Notes: generated by a model not told the origin, from the sequence alone. Positions 43,515 through 52,385 are shown, counted from the stretch's first letter. The stretch: 64,000 nucleotides of DNA from Caballeronia hypogeia (GCF_001544875.2 NZ_FCOA02000020.1:84521-148520); one strand, 5' to 3'. Translations and numbers: made by a program.

Positions 43515-45248
43515 TCACTGCGGCTCCAACATCCAGTTGCGTCGACTCAGCAAAGTCTGCCCCAGTACGCTAAAAGCGGCAGTGGGCAGTTCTAGAAGCC
43601 GCTCCACGACGACTGCTGTCGGGTAAAACGTCTCGACCGCATCGGCGAGGATGCCCACCCCGATAAGTTCGACGCCGCGTGCGTGTAGATCAGCGATACG
43701 GGCCAGCAGATCAGTACGCAGGATGGCCGGGTTGCCATCTCCGGTCGCAGGATAGCCATCTTGCAAAACCATCAGAATGTGGCGGTGTGCGCGCCGCGAC
43801 AGCAATCGATCTGCAGCCCAAGCAAGAGCCTCGCCGTCTGGGTTCTCGTGTCCGCATTCGATGCACGCAAGCCCGCTAAGGTCACCGGAATCGAACCTTT
43901 TGAAGACGCGAAGATCGAGTCGCTCGACGAACCGATTGAAACCACGAGGGGAGTGGCCCGCCGCTAGCCATTGCTCGTGGAATGCGCGCATCCCGGCGTC
44001 TTCAATCGAGCTGTATCCGAGCACTTCGCAGGGAAATCCCAGCTGAACCAACGCGTCTGAGATTGCGGCTACGCACATGCGCGCGAGTTCGATCTTTCGA
44101 CCGGCCATGGAACCGCTGAGGTCCAGAAGCAGCGTGACCGCCGCGTCACGCCCCGGACGCTTGTACCGAGAGCGGAACGGCGTGCGATATGCCGGAGATG
44201 TTGCGAGCCGCGCCAATGAGGACCGATCGAGCTCCCCGCGCTCCTGTTCCCGCTTCCAGTGCGTCTGCTCGTCGACTTTCAGCGCACGTTCGAGGCGCGC
44301 CTTCAGCGTCCCTGTCTGTGCTCTTGCGGCCGCTCGCATTTTTCTCCAGATAGTAGGGTCTCCTTGCCCGGTCAGGTCCGTAATCTGGTCGAACTGCGTT
44401 GTAATTGGAATTGAGCGAAGAGGCCGCTCAAAAGATTCGACGCTTGTTGGAAGGGCATCGGCGTCGCCCGAGGGCTTGGCGACGGGATCACTGGCATCGG
44501 AGACCGCCGATGCGTGCGACGGCGGGCCATCTAGCGTGTCATTGCTGCTATCAGACGCGCGCGAGTCCCAATCAAGTCCCTCGGCAAGCTCGCATGCCTC
44601 ATGAGACTCGCCACTCGAAGTGAACATCATGTTGTTGATCTTGCCCGAGCGAAATGCCGCGACCCGCTGAACAATTTGTTCTGCAAGACGAATGCTTTCG
44701 CCTGTCGAGGAACTGGACTTGGATCTTTCGAGAAGATCGTTCAATAAATGCAGTGTGGAATCGAGTGAGGCGCTCTGCTCGGCGGTTGTGGGCTGTTCGT
44801 CCCAAAGAATCCGCTCGATCCGCCATCGAACTTTTTCAATCCACGGAAGTTCCGTCCAATGCTGTAGAACATCGCTTTCCGTATGCCTGCGAAAGGACGA
44901 AAGATATGATCGGGCGCCAGGATACGACTCAGCGAGGGCGCTGACTGCGCGCCAATCGTCGACGACTTGTGCAATGAGCCTTGTTCCCGTTGTTGTCCCG
45001 TCCAGCGTTGCACTGTTGCAGTGCAATCGCCGCGCGGCCAGCATATCCATGTAGCCTGTGAGGATGTCGACGGAGACGGAAGGCTCGCGCAGGCTATCGG
45101 GCAAGACAAGCACATTTCCTTCTACCGCGGGACCTTGAGCACCAAAACGAATCTCGATATCGTCCGAATGCGTGACGATCCGGGCGAGCTTCTCGACGGT
45201 GCTCAGCCTGTCATCCTCATCCGGCCTGGAATTGGACCCCTTGACCAC
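43515..45248 (-). CDS. CobT-like von Willebrand factor A domain protein
   Basis: The 577-residue protein has an acidic, low-complexity middle and a C-terminal vWA domain with the MIDAS motif LLLDLSGSMAGRK near residue 385, NPDGEALAWAADRLLSRR and ILMVLQDGYPA. These blocks match the CobT subunit of aerobic cobaltochelatase. It starts 2 bases after the CobS-like gene. No CobN subunit is present, so cobalt insertion into corrins is not implied. AAA+/vWA pairs of this kind act as chaperones that load metals or remodel enzymes, which is the likely role here. Confidence 0.82.
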   Translation of the reverse strand: MVKGSNSRPDEDDRLSTVEKLARIVTHSDDIEIRFGAQGPAVEGNVLVLPDSLREPSVSVDILTGYMDMLAARRLHCNSATLDGTTTGTRLIAQVVDDWRAVSALAESYPGARSYLSSFRRHTESDVLQHWTELPWIEKVRWRIERILWDEQPTTAEQSASLDSTLHLLNDLLERSKSSSSTGESIRLAEQIVQRVAAFRSGKINNMMFTSSGESHEACELAEGLDWDSRASDSSNDTLDGPPSHASAVSDASDPVAKPSGDADALPTSVESFERPLRSIPITTQFDQITDLTGQGDPTIWRKMRAAARAQTGTLKARLERALKVDEQTHWKREQERGELDRSSLARLATSPAYRTPFRSRYKRPGRDAAVTLLLDLSGSMAGRKIELARMCVAAISDALVQLGFPCEVLGYSSIEDAGMRAFHEQWLAAGHSPRGFNRFVERLDLRVFKRFDSGDLSGLACIECGHENPDGEALAWAADRLLSRRAHRHILMVLQDGYPATGDGNPAILRTDLLARIADLHARGVELIGVGILADAVETFYPTAVVVERLLELPTAAFSVLGQTLLSRRNWMLEPQ

Positions 45249-45250
45249 GA

Positions 45251-46453
45251 TCAGTCCTCGAGCGCGATGTGATGCCGGATGATGTTGCGAATCAGGGCAG
45301 CATCTTCCGCGCTGACTTTCGCATAAATCGTCGATCCCGCAGCCAGTTCAGGATCCGACGTTCTGAGCATTAGCTCGGTCCAATCGAGCAATCGCCTGGT
45401 CGAGAACGCGCCTGCGAGGTCCTCGCGAGCGAATGCATCGCGACAGTCGGCGGCAATGGATGCGAGCGTCTGCGCCATGGCTGGTGTGAGTCGTTCGCCG
45501 AACGTGCGCACGAGCACCAATGCCTCATTAGCCGGGCTTAGGTAGTCGATTTGATGCACGCGCCACCGGTCCAAGAATGCCTCGTTCATTACGTTGGCCC
45601 CTTGGTAAAGATGACGATACTCGCCCATCGCTCCTACGGCATTCGCAGTAGCGAACAAACGGAAGGACGGGTGCGGGACGACGACTTCGTTTCCCTTTTC
45701 CTTCAGCAACAGCCGCCCGCCTGGCTCCAGAACGGCGGTCAGCACTGCGAGGATGGCGGGCTCCGCAAAATCGACCTCGTCGACTATGAGCCAAAGACCT
45801 TCGCGCATCGCCGTGGGCAACACCCCGTCGACCCAAATTGTCTCTCCTCCCTTCACCGTCCAGAAACCCACGAAATCGCCAACGGTGGTCTGTCCATTCA
45901 TGTTGGATCGCAGAACACCTTGATTGGTGTGCGCAGCAACCTGTTCGATGAGGCTGGTCTTTCCCGTTCCCGTATGTCCGATCAGCAGGATGCGCCGGTT
46001 CTCGACGATATCCCATAACACGTTCTCGGACCTGGCAGCAAACAGGTAGCTCGGGTTCAACGGCGGAACGAGCGGACCGCCGTTTCCCACGGGCAATGAA
46101 ACGTTGCCAATCCTGTGAATGACGCGGAGCTCGTCGGTGCTCGCTTTGTGCATTGAGACCGCTCGCCGCAGGTCTGCAAGGAACGTGGATCGGTTCGGGG
46201 AGGGCGATTCGTGGTTGACCGTCTGCCTCACAAAACCTTCTCGATGCCATTTTTGCAACTTGGCTTGAAGATTGTCGAGATCAACAACTGTATCGACGCG
46301 TGCGGCACCAACGTCGCGCCGATGGACGATGCGGTACATGTGCGGACGATCCGCGTGGGAGACGGTCCATTGACCTGCAGCCGCATCGTCCGGTTGCCAG
46401 TAGACACCCAGCAGTGACTGGTCACTTCGCGAGGTTTCGGGGTTCGTGCGCAT
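45251..46453 (-). CDS. CobS-like MoxR-type AAA+ ATPase
   Basis: The 400-residue protein has Walker A GHTGTGKTSLIEQVAA near residue 160, Walker B LWLIVDEVDFA near residue 222, and sensor 1 FRLFATANAVG near residue 267, with DRWRVHQIDYLSP after it, very like CobS. The N-terminal 110 residues are extra. It is followed at once by its CobT-like partner and preceded by the aldolase gene after 39 bases, all on one strand. It should power conformational work on a client protein, perhaps the aldolase or another island enzyme. Confidence 0.85.
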   Translation of the reverse strand: MRTNPETSRSDQSLLGVYWQPDDAAAGQWTVSHADRPHMYRIVHRRDVGAARVDTVVDLDNLQAKLQKWHREGFVRQTVNHESPSPNRSTFLADLRRAVSMHKASTDELRVIHRIGNVSLPVGNGGPLVPPLNPSYLFAARSENVLWDIVENRRILLIGHTGTGKTSLIEQVAAHTNQGVLRSNMNGQTTVGDFVGFWTVKGGETIWVDGVLPTAMREGLWLIVDEVDFAEPAILAVLTAVLEPGGRLLLKEKGNEVVVPHPSFRLFATANAVGAMGEYRHLYQGANVMNEAFLDRWRVHQIDYLSPANEALVLVRTFGERLTPAMAQTLASIAADCRDAFAREDLAGAFSTRRLLDWTELMLRTSDPELAAGSTIYAKVSAEDAALIRNIIRHHIALED

Positions 46454-46492
46454 GAGCCGTTCGAAATTTGCAATTTAGGCTTGGAATCTATC

Positions 46493-47131
46493 CTACCAAC
46501 GCGCCCCGAAGGTCTGGCACAGCTCAGCTATCGCTTCATCGCCCAGCGGTTCGACCGAACGACCCGTTGCGAGCCATAGTGCGGCGGTCTCTTCGAGTTC
46601 TTCCAGTGCATAGGACGCCTGGGAGACGGACTTTTCCCACACGACCGGACCCGATCGTTCGAGGAGCACCGCGCGGACCTCTGCAGCAAGCTTCGCAACC
46701 TCGTCCGCTACTTCCGATGCACCGGGCCGACGGTATGCAATCAACGGAACGTGCCCCACTTTCATCACATAATAAGGCGTGATCGGCGGAAGCACATCGC
46801 TCGGTCGCCATACTCCTGCAAGCGTCAGTGCAACAAGATTCGTCGAGTGGGTATGTACGACCCCTTTAGTCTCAGGCGAGGCCTCATAGATACGCCTGTG
46901 CAAAGCGAGGGTTTTTGAGGGGCGCGATCCTGAAAGATGTTGGCCGTCAAGCCCGACCTTTGCGATGTCAGCCGGATCCAGGCGGCCAAGGCACGCATCG
47001 GTGGGAGTAATGAGCCAGCCATCTTCCATACGCGCGCTGATATTGCCCGCACTCCCGACTGTGTATCGACGACTGTACAAGCTGTTTCCAACGTCGCAGA
47101 TTTCTTCGCAAAGTTTTGATTCGACGCTCAT
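46493..47131 (-). CDS. otnC: OtnC-like class II aldolase/decarboxylase with altered active-site residues
   Basis: The 212-residue protein has the class II aldolase/adducin fold, with GSAGNISAR near residue 26, HTHSTN (His93, His95) and YALEELEETAALWL near residue 174. OtnC enzymes decarboxylate 3-oxo-tetronate 4-phosphate to dihydroxyacetone phosphate. Two key positions look changed: the acid residue usually following PSK is Thr74 here, and the third metal-ligand His (N-H-G-P-V-V in relatives) is Ser160. It heads an operon with the CobS-like and CobT-like genes. It could need help with metal loading or do another reaction. Confidence 0.78.
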   Translation of the reverse strand: MSVESKLCEEICDVGNSLYSRRYTVGSAGNISARMEDGWLITPTDACLGRLDPADIAKVGLDGQHLSGSRPSKTLALHRRIYEASPETKGVVHTHSTNLVALTLAGVWRPSDVLPPITPYYVMKVGHVPLIAYRRPGASEVADEVAKLAAEVRAVLLERSGPVVWEKSVSQASYALEELEETAALWLATGRSVEPLGDEAIAELCQTFGARW

Positions 47132-47194
47132 GGCCTGAGAACTCCAAGAAAGTAGATGTGAGCAAGTGACTGGCGAAAAACCAACGCATTGGTG

Positions 47195-47222
47195 ATTGTA
47201 CTACATTGATACACGATACAAT
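47195..47222. promoter_or_regulatory. Operator-like site ATTGTA-N16-TACAAT (aldolase / enolase)
   Basis: Perfect half-sites lie at 47195-47200 and 47217-47222 between the divergent aldolase and enolase operons. Confidence 0.75.
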
Positions 47223-47288
47223 TTATTGCACAATACATACGGTTGGAGAACCGACCCATCCTCACTCAAACCCAAGAGGCGAAACCGC

Positions 47289-48650
47289 ATGACTTCGATT
47301 GTGGATGTGATTGGCCGTGAAGTTCTTGATTCGCGAGGTAACCCGACTGTCGAATGCGACGTGTTGCTCGAATCGGGCACGATGGGCCGCGCGGCGGTTC
47401 CGTCCGGCGCGTCCACTGGTTCGCGCGAAGCCATCGAACTCCGCGACGACGAACCCGGCCGCTACAACGGCAAGGGCGTGCTGAAGGCCGTCGAACACAT
47501 CAACACCGAGATTTCCGAAGCCATCATGGGCCTCGACGCCTCGGAACAGGCTTTCCTCGACAAGACCCTGCTCGAGCTCGACGGTACGGACAACAAGTCG
47601 CGCCTCGGCGCGAACGCGATGCTCGCCGTGTCGATGGCCGTCGCCAAGGCCGCCGCTGAAGAAGCCGGCCTGCCGCTGTACCGCTACTTCGGCGGCTCGG
47701 GCGCGATGCAACTGCCGGTGCCGATGATGAACATCGTCAACGGCGGCGCGCATGCGAACAACAGCCTGGACATCCAGGAATTCATGATCGTGCCGGTGAG
47801 CCAGCCGACGTTCCGCGAAGCGCTGCGCTGCGGCGCGGAAGTGTTCCACGCGCTCAAGAAGATTCTCGCCGAGCGCGGCATGAGCACGGCAGTGGGCGAC
47901 GAAGGCGGCTTCGCGCCGAACTTCGGCAGCAACGACGAATGCCTGTCGACCATTCTGCAAGCCATCGAGAAGGCGGGTTATCGCGCGGGTGAAGACGTGC
48001 TGCTCGCGCTCGACTGCGCGGCGAGCGAGTTCTATCACGACGGCAAGTACCAGCTCGCGGGCGAAGGCCTGCAACTGTCGTCGACCGAATTCGCGGACTA
48101 TCTGGCTACGCTCGTCGACAAATTCCCGATCGTCTCCATCGAAGACGGCATGCACGAAAGCGACTGGGACGGCTGGAAAACGTTGACCGACAAGCTCGGC
48201 AAGAAGATCCAGCTCGTCGGCGACGATCTCTTCGTCACGAACACGCGCATCCTGAAGGAAGGCATCGAGAAGGGCATCGCGAACTCGATCCTGATCAAGA
48301 TCAACCAGATCGGCACGCTGACGGAAACCTTCGCAGCCATCGAAATGGCCAAGCGCGCGGGTTACACGGCGGTCATCTCGCACCGCTCGGGCGAGACCGA
48401 AGATTCGACCATCGCGGATATCGCCGTCGGTCTGAACGCCGGCCAGATCAAGACGGGTTCGTTGTCGCGCAGCGACCGTATTTCGAAGTACAACCAGTTG
48501 CTGCGCATCGAGGAAGATCTCGGCGATATCGCGAGCTACCCTGGCAGAACAGCTTTCTATAATCTGCGCGCGCTAAACGGCGTCCTTACGATGCCCCTTC
48601 TAATCGATCATGTCGAGGTTCACTCCGAATGGGAAAGCAGTTCGTATTAG
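47289..48650 (+). CDS. eno: Enolase with a 3' extension
   Basis: The 453-residue enzyme has SIVDVIGREVLDSRGNPT, the catalytic region GDEGGFAPNFGSN and SHRSGETEDSTIADIAVG. It converts 2-phosphoglycerate to phosphoenolpyruvate. Normal enolases of this group end at AFYNLR; here 26 more residues follow, and the frame overlaps tpiA by 22 bases. The body of the gene is richer in GC and in highly biased codons than its neighbours, while the tail resembles the neighbours. The gene looks like a chromosomal eno copied into the island, with a recombination point near 48530-48570. Confidence 0.93.
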   Translation: MTSIVDVIGREVLDSRGNPTVECDVLLESGTMGRAAVPSGASTGSREAIELRDDEPGRYNGKGVLKAVEHINTEISEAIMGLDASEQAFLDKTLLELDGTDNKSRLGANAMLAVSMAVAKAAAEEAGLPLYRYFGGSGAMQLPVPMMNIVNGGAHANNSLDIQEFMIVPVSQPTFREALRCGAEVFHALKKILAERGMSTAVGDEGGFAPNFGSNDECLSTILQAIEKAGYRAGEDVLLALDCAASEFYHDGKYQLAGEGLQLSSTEFADYLATLVDKFPIVSIEDGMHESDWDGWKTLTDKLGKKIQLVGDDLFVTNTRILKEGIEKGIANSILIKINQIGTLTETFAAIEMAKRAGYTAVISHRSGETEDSTIADIAVGLNAGQIKTGSLSRSDRISKYNQLLRIEEDLGDIASYPGRTAFYNLRALNGVLTMPLLIDHVEVHSEWESSSY

Positions 48651-49399
48651 GCAACTGGAAAATGAACGGCTCGTCGGTCGCTAACGCCGAGCTCCTTAAA
48701 GGCGTCTTGACGCAAGAAGCAGATCCGCGCATTAGCGTCGGCGTATGTGTTCCATCGATCTACATTTCGCAAGCGCAAAGCTTGCTCGCAAATACAGGCA
48801 TTGCTTTGGGGGTCCAAGACGTATCAGCGCATACCTCGGGCGCCTATACGGGCGAAATCTCGGCTGACATGGTCGCTGAGTTTGGCGTCTCTTACGCGTT
48901 AGTTGGCCACTCTGAACGTCGATTCCATCACCGGGAGTCGTCGGACGTGGTCGGCCGCAAAGCAGCAAGATGTATAAGTTCGGGAATCACCCCCGTGGTC
49001 TGCGTCGGCGAGACATTTGAGGAAAGGCAGGCCGGTGAGACGAACCATATCATTGAGCGACAACTGACTGCCGTATTGGAAAGCGTTGGGTCAGAGGGCA
49101 TCGAAAAAATCATCGTTGCGTATGAACCCGTGTGGGCGATCGGAACCGGCCTAAGCGCGAGCGCCTCACAAGCGCAAGAGGCGCATGCATTCTTGCGAAG
49201 CATTCTTCAGGAACACGCACCGAACGTGGCAAGAACTCCGATCCTTTACGGCGGGAGTGTGAAGTCATCATCGGCGTCGAACATCTTCGCGCAACCCGAC
49301 GTTGACGGCGGCCTCGTCGGCGGAGCTGCACTGGATGCTGCCGAGTTTCTCGCGATTATCAACTCGTTCCCCGCAGCCGTGTCATCCCACAATGCCTAA
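48629..49399 (+). CDS. tpiA: Triose-phosphate isomerase
   Basis: The 256-residue enzyme has GNWKMNG (catalytic Lys), LVGHSERR (catalytic His), AYEPVWAIGTG (catalytic Glu) and YGGSVKSS. It converts dihydroxyacetone phosphate, the expected product of the tetronate route, to glyceraldehyde 3-phosphate for GapN. It overlaps the enolase 3' end and is overlapped by the next small gene. Confidence 0.94.
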   Translation: MGKQFVLGNWKMNGSSVANAELLKGVLTQEADPRISVGVCVPSIYISQAQSLLANTGIALGVQDVSAHTSGAYTGEISADMVAEFGVSYALVGHSERRFHHRESSDVVGRKAARCISSGITPVVCVGETFEERQAGETNHIIERQLTAVLESVGSEGIEKIIVAYEPVWAIGTGLSASASQAQEAHAFLRSILQEHAPNVARTPILYGGSVKSSSASNIFAQPDVDGGLVGGAALDAAEFLAIINSFPAAVSSHNA

Positions 49400-49838
49400 G
49401 GACGGAAGGTTGCGGTCATCAGCGAATTGCTCGGCCGGAGACATTCGACACCGATTGCCTCTCGGGCAGCGGTTCGTCACAGATCTGCTGCTGAGGGCTT
49501 ATCTGTCGCTCGCAGTCTGTCGTGAAGGGCAGGGAAGCAAGCACGCCATCTATGAGATGGTCCGCGCCACATACCTGTCTTACCTTCTCTGGCAGTCCGG
49601 CATTGGTAGGGCGGAGTACTCGCAATTTAGCGCTGCGGAAGAAGCCTTGGAGCGTGTTTCCCAAGATGCTCATCATGGACTCGGGTGTGGAGTTGATGAA
49701 AGTGGGGCAAGTGCTATCGCTCGCGTTTTTGTGACTTTCTCCACACAACTGTCAACCGTCCCATCAGGCGTTTTCCTAGATTGTTATGCCCGCCTCGACG
49801 AATTGCTCCGAGTCAATATAGCCTCTTCGGCGCATTGA
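49392..49838 (+). CDS. Hypothetical helical protein, cassette copy 2
   Basis: The frame allows 148 residues from the ATG that overlaps the tpiA stop; a later start is possible, since the relative at 15726 has 106. The product contains HAIYEMVRATYLSYLLWQSG and AAEEALERV, then AIARVFVTFSTQLSTVP, and looks helical with some hydrophobic faces. Residues 85-124 align without gaps to residues 50-89 of the 15726 product. The next gene encodes an AILGYN peptide, as in copy 1. Function unknown. Confidence 0.6.
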   Translation: MPKDGRLRSSANCSAGDIRHRLPLGQRFVTDLLLRAYLSLAVCREGQGSKHAIYEMVRATYLSYLLWQSGIGRAEYSQFSAAEEALERVSQDAHHGLGCGVDESGASAIARVFVTFSTQLSTVPSGVFLDCYARLDELLRVNIASSAH

Positions 49839-49931
49839 CTCGCAAACTCAGTGTCGAGAGATTGCAGCTTGTCCCATCCCCAGTACTCGACCGGACCTTG
49901 TCCCGGCGGCCTTTGAATTATAGGAATTGAG

Positions 49932-50135
49932 ATGAACGACATAATCCGCGTGACTGAGTCCGAAACAGAAGGACGGGCAGCATCGCACGCAATATCTCGT
50001 CAGCCCAACATTGCTGCGCAACGCTACATTTCGTCTCCTTATGAATTGTTGCTTCAGCCCCCCATGGCGGCACTCGCAAGCAACACCTCCGACCGTGCTG
50101 ACGTTCGTTCAATTGCGATCCTCGGCTACAACTGA
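49932..50135 (+). CDS. 67-residue peptide ending AILGYN, cassette copy 2
   Basis: The C-terminal 33 residues match copy 1 (16233) without gaps, ending RADVRSIAILGYN against RPDVMFAAILGYN. The N-terminal half is unrelated in sequence. AGGAATTGAG precedes the ATG. It lies 93 bases after the helical-protein gene and 14 bases before the NADH dehydrogenase gene, so all may share a transcript. Confidence 0.7.
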   Translation: MNDIIRVTESETEGRAASHAISRQPNIAAQRYISSPYELLLQPPMAALASNTSDRADVRSIAILGYN

Positions 50136-50149
50136 AATGAGGGAACCAT

Positions 50150-51457
50150 ATGCATCGCATCGTTATTGTAGGAGGAGGCGCTGGTGGCCTTGAACTGGCT
50201 ACTCGTCTAGGCGACACTATGGGCAGGGAACAAAAAGCGCTCATCACGTTGGTGGACGCCTGCCCAACCCATGTCTGGAAGCCGCTTCTTCACGAAGTTG
50301 CTGCGGGAAGTCTCGATGTCGATGCGCATCAAATTGAGTACGCTGCTCAGGCGCACTGGCATCATTTCAGTTTTGCGCTAGGCGAGATGGTAGAGCTCGA
50401 CAGTGGTTCGCGTCGACTCCGCTTATCCGAGATTCGCGACGACGAGCGACCGAACGAGGTCGTCCTACCCACACGCTGGATTGAATACGATACGCTCGTC
50501 CTTGCGCTCGGTAGCCGCACTCACTCTTTTGGCATAAGCGGCGCCGAAACTCACGCGGTTACCATGGACACACTTGAACAAGCGGAACGGCTTCGCAAGA
50601 GGCTGCTGCATACCTGTGTTCGAAATAATGCGTTGAAAGAAGCCGGCCTTCACCGCACCGTCAAGATTGCAATTATCGGCGGGGGAGCCACGGGTGTCGA
50701 ACTCGCAGGCGAGCTAAGGAGGATGGAAGAGAGTTTCCGGAAATTCGGCCTACACGCTTCGGAACCGACGGGCGACTTCGAGATCACCGTTTTTGAGGCT
50801 GGGACGAGGATTCTTCCCGCGCTGCCCGAACGGATATCGGCGATGGCCCAGCAAATGCTTCAACAGCTAGGCGTATCAGTTAGCTTGTCAGACCCCATTG
50901 TCGAGGTGTCCCGAGACCAAATACGGACGAGAAGCGGGCATATTGCAACTACTGACATCGTAATCTGGGCTGCCGGCATTAAAGCCCCAGCAGTATTGGG
51001 ATGTATCAATGGCCTTGCTGTAAATCACATCAACCAAGTGACGGTCGACGGCAAGCTACGAAGCGTCAGCGATGATAATATTTTCGCACTGGGCGACTGT
51101 GCGAGTTGCAGTTGGACGAACGACCGGAGCGTGCCTCCTCGCGCCCAAGCAGCACATCAGCAGGCCGTATATCTTGCCAAGGCAATCAGTGCTCGGGCCC
51201 GCGGAATGGCGATCGGTGACTTTCACTACACCGACTATGGTTCCTTAGTCTCACTTGGATCCTCAAAGGCGATAGGCCATTTGATTGGTGGCTTCCCCGG
51301 CGCGAGCCTGCTGCTTGAGGGCGGGCTCGCGAAGCTGATGTACACCGCGCTATACCAAAAACATCGGACTGCAATTTCCGGGCTGAGGCGTACCATAGTC
51401 GATGTTTTGGCACATCGTCTTAGACGCATGGCGCGCCCAAGAGTGAAACTTCACTGA
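50150..51457 (+). CDS. ndh: Type II NADH dehydrogenase (NDH-2)
   Basis: The 435-residue flavoprotein has an FAD motif IVGGGAGGLELATRLG at the N-terminus, the NADH motif IIGGGATGVELAGELR near residue 173, and FALGDCASC near residue 310. NDH-2 enzymes pass electrons from NADH to quinone at the inner membrane without pumping protons. It is the last gene of the enolase run and could reoxidise NADH formed by the island's dehydrogenase. Confidence 0.9.
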   Translation: MHRIVIVGGGAGGLELATRLGDTMGREQKALITLVDACPTHVWKPLLHEVAAGSLDVDAHQIEYAAQAHWHHFSFALGEMVELDSGSRRLRLSEIRDDERPNEVVLPTRWIEYDTLVLALGSRTHSFGISGAETHAVTMDTLEQAERLRKRLLHTCVRNNALKEAGLHRTVKIAIIGGGATGVELAGELRRMEESFRKFGLHASEPTGDFEITVFEAGTRILPALPERISAMAQQMLQQLGVSVSLSDPIVEVSRDQIRTRSGHIATTDIVIWAAGIKAPAVLGCINGLAVNHINQVTVDGKLRSVSDDNIFALGDCASCSWTNDRSVPPRAQAAHQQAVYLAKAISARARGMAIGDFHYTDYGSLVSLGSSKAIGHLIGGFPGASLLLEGGLAKLMYTALYQKHRTAISGLRRTIVDVLAHRLRRMARPRVKLH

Positions 51458-51463
51458 TCCTTA

Positions 51464-51484
51464 CCGGCGCTTGCGCCGGCTTTT
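51464..51484 (+). terminator. Rho-independent terminator after NDH-2
   Basis: CCGGCGC and GCGCCGG form a 7-bp stem with a 2-base loop, followed by CTTTT. Confidence 0.8.
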
Positions 51485-51702
51485 CTCTCTCGGCGAAAAG
51501 CTGGGACTGGCGTTTGGGCTGTCTCAAAATGCAGAGGGCTCCACCGTTGTTGTCTGATCGAATAGATTTCGTCGAGCGCCGGTCCTGACGCCCGCGACGA
51601 CTATCACCAGCCGTCTGATACCTCAGTCAAGCGTCAACATGCTTTGGAAGAACTTGGCGGTTCCGCAGCGATCCGCAAACCCACCACCGTCGCCCCCGAT
51701 CT

Positions 51703-52371
51703 TCAGGTGCGGCCCAAAACACTCATAAGCTTTTTTACTGCGCTATCGGGAGTAGACAGCGTCGGTCGCCCGGTCGCCTGTTGTGCTTGGGCTTGTGCCG
51801 TTGTCATTGAAAATTGAGCGAAGCACACCACGTCGAACCCCGACAGTTTCGAGCAAGTTTCAACGATCAGATGGTCGTGGCGCTCTTTGTCGCCGTGCTG
51901 AATGGCGTCCCAAGCGCCGTTCACCAGGAATGGCTCAAGAACCAGAGTGCGGCCAAGAGTTGCGGCGTGAGCCTGAAACTCAACACTGATTGGTGCGAGC
52001 GCCGGTTCGAACGTGGCGACCAAGGCGATACGTGAACCGAGTTCCACCGCTTCTTCAATCATCGCTTCATTCGGTTTGAGCACCGGCGCGATGACCGAGG
52101 CCTTCGCAGTCTCAATAGCTGGACCGAAAGCGGAACAGGTGAACAGAACAGCGTCAGCGCCACTCCCTAATGCGTACTGGGTCAACTGGACAAACCGAGG
52201 TGCCATGGCGCTGATATCCCCGCTCAGTCCACGAAGATCGTCGGTGAGCGAATCCTCCAGCAGGTTGTAGATTTTCGCGTCGCTCCACAAACGCTTAAAG
52301 CTGTCCGCGATGGGTTGAATTGACAGCGGCGTCGCGTGAATCAAGCTGATACGTGGATGTTGACTCGACAT
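51703..52371 (-). CDS. Asp/Glu/hydantoin racemase-family protein
   Basis: The 222-residue product has FTCSAFGPAIE near residue 78 (first catalytic Cys) and VVCFAQFSM near residue 182 (second Cys), the two-cysteine pattern of the aspartate/glutamate racemase fold. Such enzymes invert carbon centres next to a carboxylate or isomerise maleate. ATG at 52371 gives the normal N-terminus (RISLIHATPLSIQPI); the longer frame is promoter sequence. In this island it could be the missing racemase or isomerase of the acid sugar, which is inference. Confidence 0.8.
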   Translation of the reverse strand: MSSQHPRISLIHATPLSIQPIADSFKRLWSDAKIYNLLEDSLTDDLRGLSGDISAMAPRFVQLTQYALGSGADAVLFTCSAFGPAIETAKASVIAPVLKPNEAMIEEAVELGSRIALVATFEPALAPISVEFQAHAATLGRTLVLEPFLVNGAWDAIQHGDKERHDHLIVETCSKLSGFDVVCFAQFSMTTAQAQAQQATGRPTLSTPDSAVKKLMSVLGRT

Positions 52372-52385
52372 GGTGAAAATCCAAG

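Noticed and set aside
43515..46453. Cobalamin cobaltochelatase subunits
   Set aside because: Both proteins resemble CobS and CobT, but no CobN or other corrin genes are in the window and the operon partner is an aldolase.
47262..48383. Long reverse-strand open frame (373 codons) opposite eno
   Set aside because: Same reason: it mirrors the highly biased enolase codons and has no recognisable domain.
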